NCBI GenBank assembly: GCA_040839025.1
Contig: JBFPJN010000004.1
Location: forward strand, 62,001 to 126,000
Reading direction: 5' to 3'
Length of the DNA: 64,000 bases
DNA from: Alphaproteobacteria bacterium LSUCC0719
Lineage (GTDB): Bacteria > Pseudomonadota > Alphaproteobacteria > Puniceispirillales > Puniceispirillaceae
In this document: piece by piece, positions 16,584-25,181 of the stretch
Position numbering within the stretch: position 1 is the stretch's first letter
Layout: each line of letters starts with the position of its first letter
Notes under the pieces: model-generated
Seen by the model: only the letters and a program-made list of their open reading frames with translations
The model's database searches: none
Told to the model about the DNA's origin: nothing
Translations under genes and position numbers: made by a program

Positions 16584-17354
16584 TCAGGTGACCGAATAGG
16601 TTGCGACAAGCGAACCAACGGTCATCGCCCAGCCATCGACAAGAACAAACAGCAGCAGCTTGAACGGCAATGCCACCAGCATCGGGCTCAGCATCATCAT
16701 GCCAAGCGACATCAGGATCGAGGCAATCACCATATCGATCACAAGAAAGGGCAGAAACAGCAGGAACCCGATCTGGAAGGCCGTCTTCAGCTCGGACGTA
16801 ATGAACGCCGGCAGCAGCACGCTGAGCGGCACATCCTCAGCCGAGGCATAGGGCTGGTCACCCACCATTTCGGTGAACATCACAAGATCGTTCACCCTTG
16901 TGTTCTGCACGAGAAACCGCTTCATCACCTCGGTGCCGTTTACCAGCGCGGTCTCGGCCGGCAGCTGCCCGTCAAGATAGGGGGAGATAACATCACTGTT
17001 CAGCGTCGAGAATGTCGGCGCCATGATGAAAAAGGTCAGGAACAGCGCGATCGCCACCAGAACCTGGTTCGGCGGCGTCTGTTGCGTGCCCATCGCCTGA
17101 CGAAGGATCGACAATACGATGATGATTCGGGTGAAGGACGTCATTCCAAGGACCAGTGACGGCAGCAGCGTCAGCGCTGTCATCAATGCCAGGATCTGCA
17201 GTGACAGCGAATAGGTCGAACCGTTTGCGCCTTCATTGATATTCAGCGCGGGAATGCCGGCAACCTGCGCCAGCGCCGGTGTCGCCAGATAAAGGCCTGC
17301 GCCAATCACGGCCAGCGCAAGGCCGGACCGGCCTGTAAAAAGGGAAGAGATCAT
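16584..17354 (-). CDS. fliP: Flagellar export gate protein FliP
   Basis: A 256-residue protein with a cleavable signal-like N-terminus (ALAVIGAGLYLATPALAQ) and the FliP core: SFTRIIIVLSILRQAMGTQQ, PPNQVLVAIALFLTFFIM and ELKTAFQIGFLLFLPFLVID. It forms the pentameric export pore with FliQ and FliR. Start overlaps the fliO stop by four bases (ATGA). Confidence 0.97.
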   Translation of the reverse strand: MISSLFTGRSGLALAVIGAGLYLATPALAQVAGIPALNINEGANGSTYSLSLQILALMTALTLLPSLVLGMTSFTRIIIVLSILRQAMGTQQTPPNQVLVAIALFLTFFIMAPTFSTLNSDVISPYLDGQLPAETALVNGTEVMKRFLVQNTRVNDLVMFTEMVGDQPYASAEDVPLSVLLPAFITSELKTAFQIGFLLFLPFLVIDMVIASILMSLGMMMLSPMLVALPFKLLLFVLVDGWAMTVGSLVATYSVT

Positions 17355-17773
17355 TTGCCAAGCCTCAGCGATGGATTGTTGCGACGCGCCTGCGCAATCG
17401 CAGCCGCGAAGGCGCTTTTCGGTTTAGCCGGTTCGGATGTGGTAGTTTTTGCTTCGCCTGAGGCTGTTTTGCGGCGGGGTACAGCCGGGCCCTGCTCATC
17501 TGTCGGCGGTGTTCCGTCAACAGCCATGAAGCTGGCGGCATGGCCCTTTCCTGCATGCACGAGAAAGGTCCGACCATCCACTTCGATCAGATGCAGTTTC
17601 TGGCTTGGTGCCAGCGACAAATCCTCGAGATGCTGCATCCGCCTCGCGGGGTTCAACCGACCAGCAATGCCGCCACGGTGCCGTTTCACAACCCACATCA
17701 ACACAAACAGCAACAGCAGAAACGCCACGATGGTGACGATCTGGTCCATTGAAATCACAGGCTGGACTGGCAT
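17351..17773 (-). CDS. fliO: Flagellar export assembly protein FliO
   Basis: A 140-residue protein with one N-terminal TM helix (MDQIVTIVAFLLLLFVLMWV) and a small cytoplasmic domain (LSLAPSQKLHLIEVDGRTFL) typical of FliO, which assists assembly of the FliP ring. A basic Ala/Lys-rich tail follows. It is the first gene of fliOPQR-flhB and has a near-perfect sigma-54 promoter about 40 bp upstream. Confidence 0.88.
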   Translation of the reverse strand: MPVQPVISMDQIVTIVAFLLLLFVLMWVVKRHRGGIAGRLNPARRMQHLEDLSLAPSQKLHLIEVDGRTFLVHAGKGHAASFMAVDGTPPTDEQGPAVPRRKTASGEAKTTTSEPAKPKSAFAAAIAQARRNNPSLRLGK

Positions 17774-17811
17774 GGCAACACTCCCTCGAAGACGCGTCCG
17801 TCACGAGAAAG

Positions 17812-17826
17812 GCAAACCGCGTGCCA
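17812..17826 (-). promoter_or_regulatory. Sigma-54 promoter of fliOPQR-flhB
   Basis: On the minus strand this reads TGGCACGCGGTTTGC, matching TGGCACG-N4-TTGC fully with GG-N10-GC spacing. Predicted start near 17800, about 27 bases before the fliO ATG. The rest of the 230-bp gap to fliN (17774-18003) contains a 14-bp palindrome GGCGCCATGGCGCC (17945-17958) but no gene. Confidence 0.9.
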
Positions 17827-18003
17827 AATTTGCCAGCCACCATAGGTTGGCCGGTCAAAGTATTGATTTTATTTATGAATATTTCTGCTGATGTCAGATG
17901 CCAGCATTGAAAAAGCCTGGTTGGCAGATTCCTGACATCGGGCGGGCGCCATGGCGCCGGAGCTGGTCAAAAAATCGACAGACCGGCATCCGGGCCAGAT
18001 CGA

Positions 18004-18336
18004 CTAGATCGACTCCATGCGCGCTGCCGGATCGACGATTTCCGTGAAGCGAATGCCGAACCGCTCACCGACCATGACCACCTCGCCCTTGGCGATCATC
18101 GTGCCATTGGCCAGAATATCCAGAGGGTCGCCGGCCAGACGGTCAAGCTCGATCACCGAACCCTCATTCAGGCGCAGCAGATCACGAATCTTAATCTCCG
18201 CCTTGCCAACCTCGACCGTCAGGGCAACATCGATATTTTCAAGCAGCCGCATGTTTTCGGCGCTGACACGTGACGCGGTTTCCGTATCCATGGTGGTTTC
18301 GGTGGTCTCTTCGGCCACTTCGGTTTCGTCAGACAT
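18004..18336 (-). CDS. fliN: Flagellar motor switch protein FliN
   Basis: A 110-residue protein: an acidic Glu/Thr-rich N-terminal 25 residues followed by the SpoA domain (LENIDVALTVEVGKAEIKIR, GSVIELDRLAGDPLDILANG, GEVVMVGERFGIRFTEIV). It forms the C-ring base with FliM, binds FliH and controls export and rotation direction. It follows fliM by 27 bp in the fliLMN unit. Confidence 0.97.
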   Translation of the reverse strand: MSDETEVAEETTETTMDTETASRVSAENMRLLENIDVALTVEVGKAEIKIRDLLRLNEGSVIELDRLAGDPLDILANGTMIAKGEVVMVGERFGIRFTEIVDPAARMESI

Positions 18337-18363
18337 GGTCCGTTCCTTTCTGGGCCAGCGCCG

Positions 18364-19329
18364 CTATCTCAGGCGCGACTTAAGATTGACAGCGGCATTG
18401 CCACCGACTTCGCCGAGATCCCCGATAAAGGCGTCTTCAGTATCGATCCGCACCTCGACCCCCTCGCCGATCGTAATCGGGAAGGTATCGCCAACCTGCA
18501 TATTGATCAGCTTGTACATCGACACCACCGGCTGGCAGAGCCGCGCCGTCACCGGAAGGGGAATATTGAGAACCGCGCGCTCCATTTTTTCGCGCCAGGT
18601 ATGGTCATCCTCGGCAACATCCGCCTGAAGACGCGAACGCAGCTGCGCGGCAATCGGCTTCAGCGTCTGCAGCGGATAGATGACGTCAAAGCTGGCAGCG
18701 TCTGTATCGGGAAGCTGCACGACGAAGGAGCAGATGATGACAAGCTCTGCCCCGTCAACAAAGGATGCAAACTGCGGATTGATTTCGCGATTCTGATAGG
18801 TGATGTTGATCGGCATCAGATCGCGCCACGCCACCTGAAGCGTCTCGTTCAGCCCATCGGTGACAAGCTCGATAATCCGCTCCTCGGTTGCCGTGAATTC
18901 GGTTTTCTTCGTCGGCAGGGCGGTGATCTTGCCGCCATAATAACTGTTTGTCAGGACCGAGATGAAATTTGGTGCCATGACGGTCAGCATGTTGCCACGA
19001 AGCTCTTCAATACGGCTGATATTCAGGCTCATGAAATTCTCGATGCCAGCCGTATATTCATCAAAGGTTTTCACCTCCGGCGGGAACGAGGAGATACGTG
19101 GCTGGATCCGCAACATCGGCAGATATACCGACCTTGCAAGCCTGGCAAACCGTTCATTGATGATCCGCAGCGCGTGATAGTCGCCAAGAAGCGACAGATC
19201 GTCAGAGCCGAACTGGAACGGACGAACATCATCGCCATCCATGATCGATGATGGCGCGTCGGTCTCGCTGCCAAGCCCGTCGATCAGGGCGTTGACTTCA
19301 TCACTGCTCAGTTTGCGGGTCGATGCCAC
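18364..19329 (-). CDS. fliM: Flagellar motor switch protein FliM
   Basis: A 321-residue protein. The N-terminal segment LSSDEVNALIDGLGSE resembles the CheY-P binding motif region. The CheC-like middle domain (YADY-type IENFMSLNISRIEELRGNML) is followed by a C-terminal SpoA domain (VGDTFPITIGEGVEVRI). FliM is the central C-ring component. Length matches the family. Between fliL and fliN on the minus strand. Confidence 0.96.
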   Translation of the reverse strand: MASTRKLSSDEVNALIDGLGSETDAPSSIMDGDDVRPFQFGSDDLSLLGDYHALRIINERFARLARSVYLPMLRIQPRISSFPPEVKTFDEYTAGIENFMSLNISRIEELRGNMLTVMAPNFISVLTNSYYGGKITALPTKKTEFTATEERIIELVTDGLNETLQVAWRDLMPINITYQNREINPQFASFVDGAELVIICSFVVQLPDTDAASFDVIYPLQTLKPIAAQLRSRLQADVAEDDHTWREKMERAVLNIPLPVTARLCQPVVSMYKLINMQVGDTFPITIGEGVEVRIDTEDAFIGDLGEVGGNAAVNLKSRLR

Positions 19330-19350
19330 GGTTACACCTCTGCCCTTTTC

Positions 19351-19929
19351 CTATTGCAACACGAACGAGGTGAAATGCACTTCCTCGACGCCGCCAAAGC
19401 CTTCAAGCGCCTCGAGCTTGGCATTGATGGCGTCCCGCAAGGCAGCCGCAAGACCCTCGCGTCCGGCTGCGCCTTTCACATTTTCCTCGGTGAAGTCACT
19501 GATCACACCGAGAATAATCGACCGCAGCGCCAGCTGGTGCGCCTCGACATTCATCATCACCGTATCGTCATATTGCGTCGACACGCCAATACCAAGCTGC
19601 AGCATCTTGCGCGATCCTGCCAGGTTTGTTGTGAAGGTACCGGGGAATTCGTGATAGATGGTCTCGAACACCTCTTCTACCGGCGTGTCCTTTGATTGCT
19701 TGGTCGGGTCGGTAGAGTTGTCTGCCGCGGCTTCGGCCTCCTCGCGCTCCTGCATCTTGCGCTCGATGATCTCTTCAATCTCTTCCGAAGGATCGGGCTG
19801 CGCGCTGCCAAACACCAAATAGCCGACGCCAAGGCCAATGGCGATCAACAGAATGCCGCCACCGCCGAAAATCGCCAGTTTCTTGATCAGGCCACCGCCT
19901 GCCTTTGGTTCTGCTTCGTTGTCAGCCAT
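19351..19929 (-). CDS. fliL: Flagellar basal-body associated protein FliL
   Basis: A 192-residue protein with an N-terminal cytoplasmic tail, a TM helix (LAIFGGGGILLIAIGLGVGY), an acidic, highly charged linker (about residues 52-85) and a periplasmic stomatin-like domain ending in FTSFVLQ, the usual FliL C-terminal pattern. FliL surrounds the stator and tunes ion flow. First gene of fliL-M-N, with its own sigma-54-like promoter inside the end of fliK. Confidence 0.93.
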   Translation of the reverse strand: MADNEAEPKAGGGLIKKLAIFGGGGILLIAIGLGVGYLVFGSAQPDPSEEIEEIIERKMQEREEAEAAADNSTDPTKQSKDTPVEEVFETIYHEFPGTFTTNLAGSRKMLQLGIGVSTQYDDTVMMNVEAHQLALRSIILGVISDFTEENVKGAAGREGLAAALRDAINAKLEALEGFGGVEEVHFTSFVLQ

Positions 19930-20004
19930 CTGTCACTTCCTTCGTTACACATCGAGAATCCGGGTACAGCCGCAGCCGCCGAACAGATCCACGATCAAGC
20001 CAAT

Positions 20005-20019
20005 GCATTGTCTATGCCA
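20005..20019 (-). promoter_or_regulatory. Sigma-54-like promoter of fliLMN
   Basis: Minus-strand TGGCATAGACAATGC keeps GG-N10-GC; the -12 element is AATGC instead of TTTGC. It overlaps the last codons of fliK and would start RNA about 64 bases before fliL, separating fliLMN from the fleT-fliK operon. Confidence 0.65.
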
Positions 20020-22027
20020 AAATGCTCAACACAGCGGTTTCACCCTTTCGCGGGGCGTGGCCCTGATCTTCCAGACCGTCATCAGCTTGGGAGATACTAT
20101 CATCAGCAGAGGTTACTTTATTAGGAAAACCTTTATCACCACCAGTGTTTTTACCATCGCCATCAGGCTGGGCATGCCCCTGCTGTCCGGCACCACCATC
20201 CATCGACGCATCCTGGCCACCGGCGCTTGTCTGGAAACTGGCCAGACGCATGCCGGATTGCTCCAACATATGTCCAAGTTGACCGCGCGCACTGCCGAGA
20301 AGCTTTGCGGCCTCGGCGGTTTCAGCGGCAATCCGGATCGACGCCTTGCCGTTACGAAGCCCAAGATCGACATTCAGACGACCAAGATGGCGCGGCTCGA
20401 GGATGATCCGTACTGTCTGCACGCCAGACCGAAGATCCGATGTCAGACGCTTGATCATAGTGTCAGACCAACCGGCATTGGCGGTATTCAGACGGTGCAG
20501 CATGGCACGATCCGTCAGATCACGCGACGTCCCGGTATCAGCAAACCCATATGATGATGCCTGACCGCCACCCTGACCGGACTGGCTGTGGCCACCTGTC
20601 TGTCCGCCGCCCTGTCCTGTTGCCGCGATAGTCTGCGATGATGCCGCACCACTCGATGATGACGTGCCGGATGCCGAAGGACCGGATGCCGAAGGGCCAG
20701 AAGATGAATGACCACCCGTCATCGCCGTTTGTTCGGCATGGGCGCGCAGATCACGTGGCACCAGATCCGGTGACACCATCTGGTTGCCGGCAGGGCCGAA
20801 CCGAGGCCCCGAATTCATCACCATCTCCTGACGGGATTTTATCTGGTCGAGGCCAGGACCGGCGCCCCCCTTCTGATCGAAGATATCCCGCTTCGGCATC
20901 AGGGACTCACCACCCTCATCCGGCGTCGCGACATCCGGCCGCCAAGACCCATACTGGCCCAATCCAGCCTGACCCAATCCAGCCTGACCCAATCCAGCCT
21001 GACCCAATCCAGCCTGGCCCAATCCAGCCTGACCAAGGCCCATGCCATCTTGGCCAGCAAGCGGCACCGGCTGAAGCGGCATCGGCCCGACAAAGGCTGG
21101 TGATGGTGCCGGCTGTGGAACCAGCTGAACAGGCCCCCCTGTGGTGGGTGGAACTGTGGTGGGTGGAACTGTGGTTGGCGGAACTGTGGCGGGTAGCACC
21201 ATAGCCGGCATCGGCCCAACAAAGGCGGGGGACGGTGCCGGCTGTGTCATGATCCGGGCTGCATTCTCACCAGCTGGAATGGCTGGCATCGGCCCGACAA
21301 ATTCATCAGAAGGGGCTTGCTGTGTGATCATCCGGACCACACCGCTGACAACAGGCATGGCCGGCATCGGTCCGATAAAATCCTCGGATGGTGCCGGCTG
21401 GACAGTCACGCTGTTTGCGGCTTCCGTGGCGGCCTGATCATCACCCGTGGCTGGCAGCTGACCGGAAGGGGCCAGCAAGTTCAATTCCGGATCCAGATCA
21501 TCCGCTGCCACCTGATCGGAACTGCCGTCGATGTCATCAAGGATCTCGATGGCGCGCGCCAGAATGGCCTTTGCGGTTGTGATGCTGGTAGGCGCATCCC
21601 CATCGGCACCCTGCGCTGTCTGGGGGCCTGGGGCCATCGACTGATCCGCGCCCTCGGACAGGGATTTTGCGGCAATCAGCAGGCTGGCAAGTGACGCTGT
21701 TTGTGTGATGCCGGTCTGTTCCGATGGCATGGCGGCAGCCTGGCCACCATCCAGCATCAACCTCGCGGCGGCTGGCAGATCATTGAATTCAGACTGGTGA
21801 CCAGTCGCGCCTCCACCAGCCGCAAGCGCGGACAGCTCAGACGACACATTGTCAGGCGACGCATTGTCAGACGGTTCACCATCAACCGCCTCGTCCGGTG
21901 TCTGCAGCATCGCAAACAACCCGGCAAAAAGCGCCAGCGTTTCGGCATCCGGTGTCAGATTCACTTGTGGGTCTTCACCCGTCTTTACAACAGCCGACTG
22001 GCCGCCAACAGACTCCAGCATCGTCAT
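20012..22027 (-). CDS. fliK: Flagellar hook-length control protein FliK
   Basis: A 671-residue protein, longer than usual FliK. The N-terminal two thirds are low complexity: four copies of a QPAPSxxFVGPMPA motif (about residues 210-320), a TVPPTT repeat and a GLGQA repeat, then Ser/Gly/Gln-rich linkers. The conserved C-terminal Flg_hook domain (about 510-620) includes VRIILEPRHLGRLNVDLGLR and LLGSARGQLGHMLEQSGMRL. FliK measures the hook and switches FlhB specificity; the long N-terminal ruler fits a hook protein of unusual size. Last gene of the fliE-type operon. Confidence 0.9.
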   Translation of the reverse strand: MTMLESVGGQSAVVKTGEDPQVNLTPDAETLALFAGLFAMLQTPDEAVDGEPSDNASPDNVSSELSALAAGGGATGHQSEFNDLPAAARLMLDGGQAAAMPSEQTGITQTASLASLLIAAKSLSEGADQSMAPGPQTAQGADGDAPTSITTAKAILARAIEILDDIDGSSDQVAADDLDPELNLLAPSGQLPATGDDQAATEAANSVTVQPAPSEDFIGPMPAMPVVSGVVRMITQQAPSDEFVGPMPAIPAGENAARIMTQPAPSPAFVGPMPAMVLPATVPPTTVPPTTVPPTTGGPVQLVPQPAPSPAFVGPMPLQPVPLAGQDGMGLGQAGLGQAGLGQAGLGQAGLGQAGLGQYGSWRPDVATPDEGGESLMPKRDIFDQKGGAGPGLDQIKSRQEMVMNSGPRFGPAGNQMVSPDLVPRDLRAHAEQTAMTGGHSSSGPSASGPSASGTSSSSGAASSQTIAATGQGGGQTGGHSQSGQGGGQASSYGFADTGTSRDLTDRAMLHRLNTANAGWSDTMIKRLTSDLRSGVQTVRIILEPRHLGRLNVDLGLRNGKASIRIAAETAEAAKLLGSARGQLGHMLEQSGMRLASFQTSAGGQDASMDGGAGQQGHAQPDGDGKNTGGDKGFPNKVTSADDSISQADDGLEDQGHAPRKGETAVLSILA
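20958..21032. repeat. Five tandem 15-bp repeats inside fliK (GLGQA)
   Basis: CCCAATCCAGCCTGA occurs five times head to tail with one substitution in the fourth copy. In frame it encodes repeated GLGQA on the minus strand. Slippage would change the ruler length in five-residue steps without frameshift. Confidence 0.9.
21141..21200. repeat. Four imperfect 15-bp repeats inside fliK (TVPPT)
   Basis: GTGGTGGGTGGAACT occurs twice exactly (21141-21170) and then twice in diverged form. It encodes TVPPT-type repeats in the FliK linker. Confidence 0.8.
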
Positions 22028-22146
22028 ATCCGGTCCCTGTTCCTTTCCGGCATCCCGCTGCCCGCAAAAATGGATTGCCCCTCCGGCACTGCTGCAAAAT
22101 CAATGCCAGAGACGGAACATGCCGAAAAATCAGATGAAGTATGGCG

Positions 22147-22563
22147 CTATCGTTTGACAGGTCGCCGCGACGGCATGGCGGCATCCGCCTTGTCCTCGCG
22201 GATACTGCGGAGCTTACGATCATGAGCCTCGCCCTTTTCGACGGCACGGTTATGCTGATGCCGCACCCGTGCTGCGTCACGGCGGTGACTCGCCACTTCC
22301 TCGGTCAGGAATTCAGCCCGGTTAGAAATCGTTTTCAGCTGCTCCTGAACCTGACTGCCATACCAGCTTGCGGACCGCAGATGGCCAACCGTAGTTTCGC
22401 CAAGCGGCACCGTCATATCATCCGCCATCTCTGCCAGACGGTCGCGCACCCCTTCGGCACGCACAAGCTCTTCCTGCAGCGTCTGGACAGCCCTGGTCTT
22501 GCGTGCCAGAGCGACCTTCTGCTTCAGGGCCATCAGGTGAAAGACGCTTCGCCCTCGGGCCAT
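22147..22563 (-). CDS. fliJ: Flagellar export chaperone FliJ-like
   Basis: A 138-residue, highly charged, all-helical protein (LKQKVALARKTRAVQTLQEE, then long coiled segments) with size and position of FliJ: three bases downstream of fliI and upstream of fliK. FliJ is the central stalk of the FliI ATPase and escorts chaperones. Sequence similarity in this family is weak; context carries the assignment. Confidence 0.8.
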   Translation of the reverse strand: MARGRSVFHLMALKQKVALARKTRAVQTLQEELVRAEGVRDRLAEMADDMTVPLGETTVGHLRSASWYGSQVQEQLKTISNRAEFLTEEVASHRRDAARVRHQHNRAVEKGEAHDRKLRSIREDKADAAMPSRRPVKR

Positions 22564-22565
22564 GC

Positions 22566-23900
22566 TCAGCCACCCATCAGTCCGACAAGCGCGTTGCGAC
22601 TGGCACCAAAGGCAGCCTTGTCAGCACCACTCTGCTGGATCAGATCCATCAGCTGCGGCCAGATGCTGACCGCAAGATCGAGGTCGGCATCCTGTCCTGG
22701 CGCGTATCCACCCATCAGGATCAAATCGCGATTTTCCAGATAGAGTGACACAAGACGGCGGAATTTCCGTGCCGCCTCGCTCTGGTCGGCATCAACAATG
22801 TCATTCATCACCCGGCTGACGGATGATGGAACATCAATGGCGGGATAGACCCCCAACTGCGCCTGTTGACGAGATAGCAGGATATGCCCATCCAGAATCG
22901 CCCGCGCCGTATCGACAACCGGATCGTTGGTATCATCGCCATCGGCAAGCACGGTATAGATCGAGGTGATGGTGCCCTGACCGGCGGCACCACTTCCGGT
23001 GCGTTCGATCAAGCGCGGAATCATCGAAACAACGGAAGGCGGATAGCCCTTTGCGGTCGGCTGTTCGCCAAGCGCCAGTCCGATTTCGCGGCGGGCATGC
23101 GCCACCCGCGTCAGCGAATCCATGATCAGCAGGACATCCTTGCCCTGATCACGATAATATTCGGCGATCGCCGTAGCACGTTCAGCACCCCGGATCCGCA
23201 ACAGTGGCGAGCGGTCCGCCGGCACAGCGACAATCGTTGTCCGGTTTGCCGCATCCCCATCCAGAACAATCTTTGCGAATTCGCCAACCTCGCGGCCCCG
23301 TTCACCGATCATCCCGACAACGACAACATCTGCCGTGGTAAAGCGGCTCATCATTCCAAGCAAAACGGACTTTCCGACACCGGACCCGGCAATGATGCCA
23401 ATCCTCTGTCCCTTGCCAACCGTCAACAGCGCGTTGATCGCCCGCACCCCGACATCGAGCGGGGCGTCGACAGGCTTGCGCGCCAGCGGGTTGATCTCGC
23501 GCCCCATCAGCGGCCAGCGACCGTCAAGTCGCAGTTCAGCACCAGCATCAAGAGGGTTGCCAAGCGCGTCGGTGATGCGCCCCAGCAGCCCGTCGCCAAC
23601 CTGAATATTGGCCCCATCATCAGCCAGTGTAACCCTGGCACCAACCCTGATCCGGGCGCCGAACTGATGTAGCGAAAGCAGATTGTTGCCGTTGTTGAAA
23701 CCGATGAGCTCGGCAACGGCCGGGGCGCTTTCATCATCTGTCTGGACGTGGCAAAGCGACCCGATATTCGCAGGGAATCCACCGCATTCGATCATCTGGC
23801 CATCAAAACGGCTGACATGGCCGAACATCGACATACGTCGATCATCGGCCATCAGATCGATGCCGGCGACAAGACCGCGCGTCAGCTCAGTCATCGTCAT
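22566..23900 (-). CDS. fliI: Flagellar export ATPase FliI
   Basis: A 444-residue F1-like ATPase with Walker A in IGIIAGSGVGKSVLLGMM (about residue 165), the VVVGMIGERGREVGEF region, Walker B DVLLIMDSLTRVAHARREIG and the GYPPSVVSMIPRLIERTG motif. It energises unfolding of export substrates. I chose the ATG at 23900, which overlaps the end of fliH by 14 bases; longer upstream frames read through the fliH acidic tail and are not FliI-like. Confidence 0.97.
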   Translation of the reverse strand: MTMTELTRGLVAGIDLMADDRRMSMFGHVSRFDGQMIECGGFPANIGSLCHVQTDDESAPAVAELIGFNNGNNLLSLHQFGARIRVGARVTLADDGANIQVGDGLLGRITDALGNPLDAGAELRLDGRWPLMGREINPLARKPVDAPLDVGVRAINALLTVGKGQRIGIIAGSGVGKSVLLGMMSRFTTADVVVVGMIGERGREVGEFAKIVLDGDAANRTTIVAVPADRSPLLRIRGAERATAIAEYYRDQGKDVLLIMDSLTRVAHARREIGLALGEQPTAKGYPPSVVSMIPRLIERTGSGAAGQGTITSIYTVLADGDDTNDPVVDTARAILDGHILLSRQQAQLGVYPAIDVPSSVSRVMNDIVDADQSEAARKFRRLVSLYLENRDLILMGGYAPGQDADLDLAVSIWPQLMDLIQQSGADKAAFGASRNALVGLMGG

Positions 23901-25164
23901 CGCCTGTCTGCGGTTCGGGATCCGTGCTGGCATCGGATTCCGGATCAATATCTGCAACATCCAAGGCTTCACCGACCGCGTCCTCGTCAGCGTCGGTTTC
24001 CGCTTCTGCTCCGGTTTCTGCTTCTGCTTGAATTTCAGCTCCTGCTTCCGCTTCAGCCTCAAGGCCAGTCTCGGCGTCTGCCATTTCAGGCGGTGCTGCT
24101 ACAGGTTCAACAGCCGCTGCCGATCTATCGGCTTCGTCCGCTGCCTGCGAGGCCGGCAGGATAATATCGTCAATACCGATGGTGCCAACGGTGACCGTCA
24201 GATCGCCGGGCGCAAGATCTGGCGCGGCAACAAAGCTGCAGTGACGCAGTTTCTCGCGGGTCTCGACAAGCGGCTGGATGCTTCCCAGATCGCCGGGGTT
24301 CAGGCGGATCACCGGTTGACCGGAGGACGCCCGAATGGCCGCAAGAAGACTTTCGACCCGGTCCGCGAACGCATCCGGCTGTTCGGCAATGGCCCGTCCG
24401 GCCCGTTCGCTGGCAAGCGTCAGGATGGCATTCCGGATACTGTCACCCAGCGCCGTGCTGTCGATACCGGTCAGCCCATCAAGTTTGCCAGCGGCAGTTT
24501 CGAAGGCCTGAATGGCGCGCTCAAGCTGCGCCGATGCCTCGGCACGACCCGCCGCACGGCCTTCTTCAAGACCGGTGGCGTGACCTTCCTCAAGTCCAGA
24601 CTGGCGGCCTTCTTCAAAACCGGCGGCATGACCCGCCTCGAAATCAATCTGCGATGTGCCCTGGGAGGACGATTCCCCACCATCGGCTTCAGCTTCTGCG
24701 TCCGAATCTGTCTCCGAATCTGTCTCCGCCTGGGCATTGGCAGCATTGGCAGCATCGTCAGCAGCCACAGCATCGCCATTTTCGCCAGCCGGCATCATGG
24801 AATCGGCCTGTGTAACGGCGTTGGACTGTTCATCCTGTGGGTGATCACCGGCCGCTGTGTCAGCCTGCGCACTGTCTGCATCAGCGCTGTCGGGGTCGAT
24901 CACCGCCCCTGCCGCCGCCGCGGTCCGCATCTCGGCTTCACGGCGACGCTGGGCATCCATCGCGATGGACACCAGCGACCTTGGTTCAAACGCCTCGACG
25001 GTCTTTACCGGCACGCGGTCGGAACGCTGATAGCCAGCATCACGTGACAGCACGACAAGGCGTTGGATCTCGGCATCGTCCAGGCGACCCTGCTGGGCCG
25101 CCTCGGCAATGGCCGGGTCCAGAGCGTCGGACAAACTTTCATTGGTTGTGGTGCTTATGGACAT
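23887..25164 (-). CDS. fliH: Flagellar export regulator FliH (extended)
   Basis: A 425-residue protein, much longer than usual FliH (about 230). The family core is present: GxxxG-type repeats (HAAGFEEGRQSGLEEGHATG, about residues 178-200) and a C-terminal ATPase-binding region (VIRLNPGDLGSIQPLVETRE, LAPGDLTVTVGTIGIDDII). Acidic, Ala-rich inserts lie before the repeats and after the core, the protein ending in TGDDDD. FliH links FliI to FliN and the C-ring. It lies between fliG and fliI. Confidence 0.88.
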   Translation of the reverse strand: MSISTTTNESLSDALDPAIAEAAQQGRLDDAEIQRLVVLSRDAGYQRSDRVPVKTVEAFEPRSLVSIAMDAQRRREAEMRTAAAAGAVIDPDSADADSAQADTAAGDHPQDEQSNAVTQADSMMPAGENGDAVAADDAANAANAQAETDSETDSDAEAEADGGESSSQGTSQIDFEAGHAAGFEEGRQSGLEEGHATGLEEGRAAGRAEASAQLERAIQAFETAAGKLDGLTGIDSTALGDSIRNAILTLASERAGRAIAEQPDAFADRVESLLAAIRASSGQPVIRLNPGDLGSIQPLVETREKLRHCSFVAAPDLAPGDLTVTVGTIGIDDIILPASQAADEADRSAAAVEPVAAPPEMADAETGLEAEAEAGAEIQAEAETGAEAETDADEDAVGEALDVADIDPESDASTDPEPQTGDDDD

Positions 25165-25181
25165 AGCCTGTTCATCCCTGT

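Noticed and set aside
17945-17958. 14-bp palindrome GGCGCCATGGCGCC as a terminator after fliN
   Set aside because: There is no T-run on the transcribed side, and such palindromes can occur by chance in GC-rich DNA.
23683-25047. Plus-strand open frame of 454 codons
   Set aside because: Antisense to fliH and the start of fliI; the Cys/Phe/Arg-rich translation is an artefact of complementing acidic codons.
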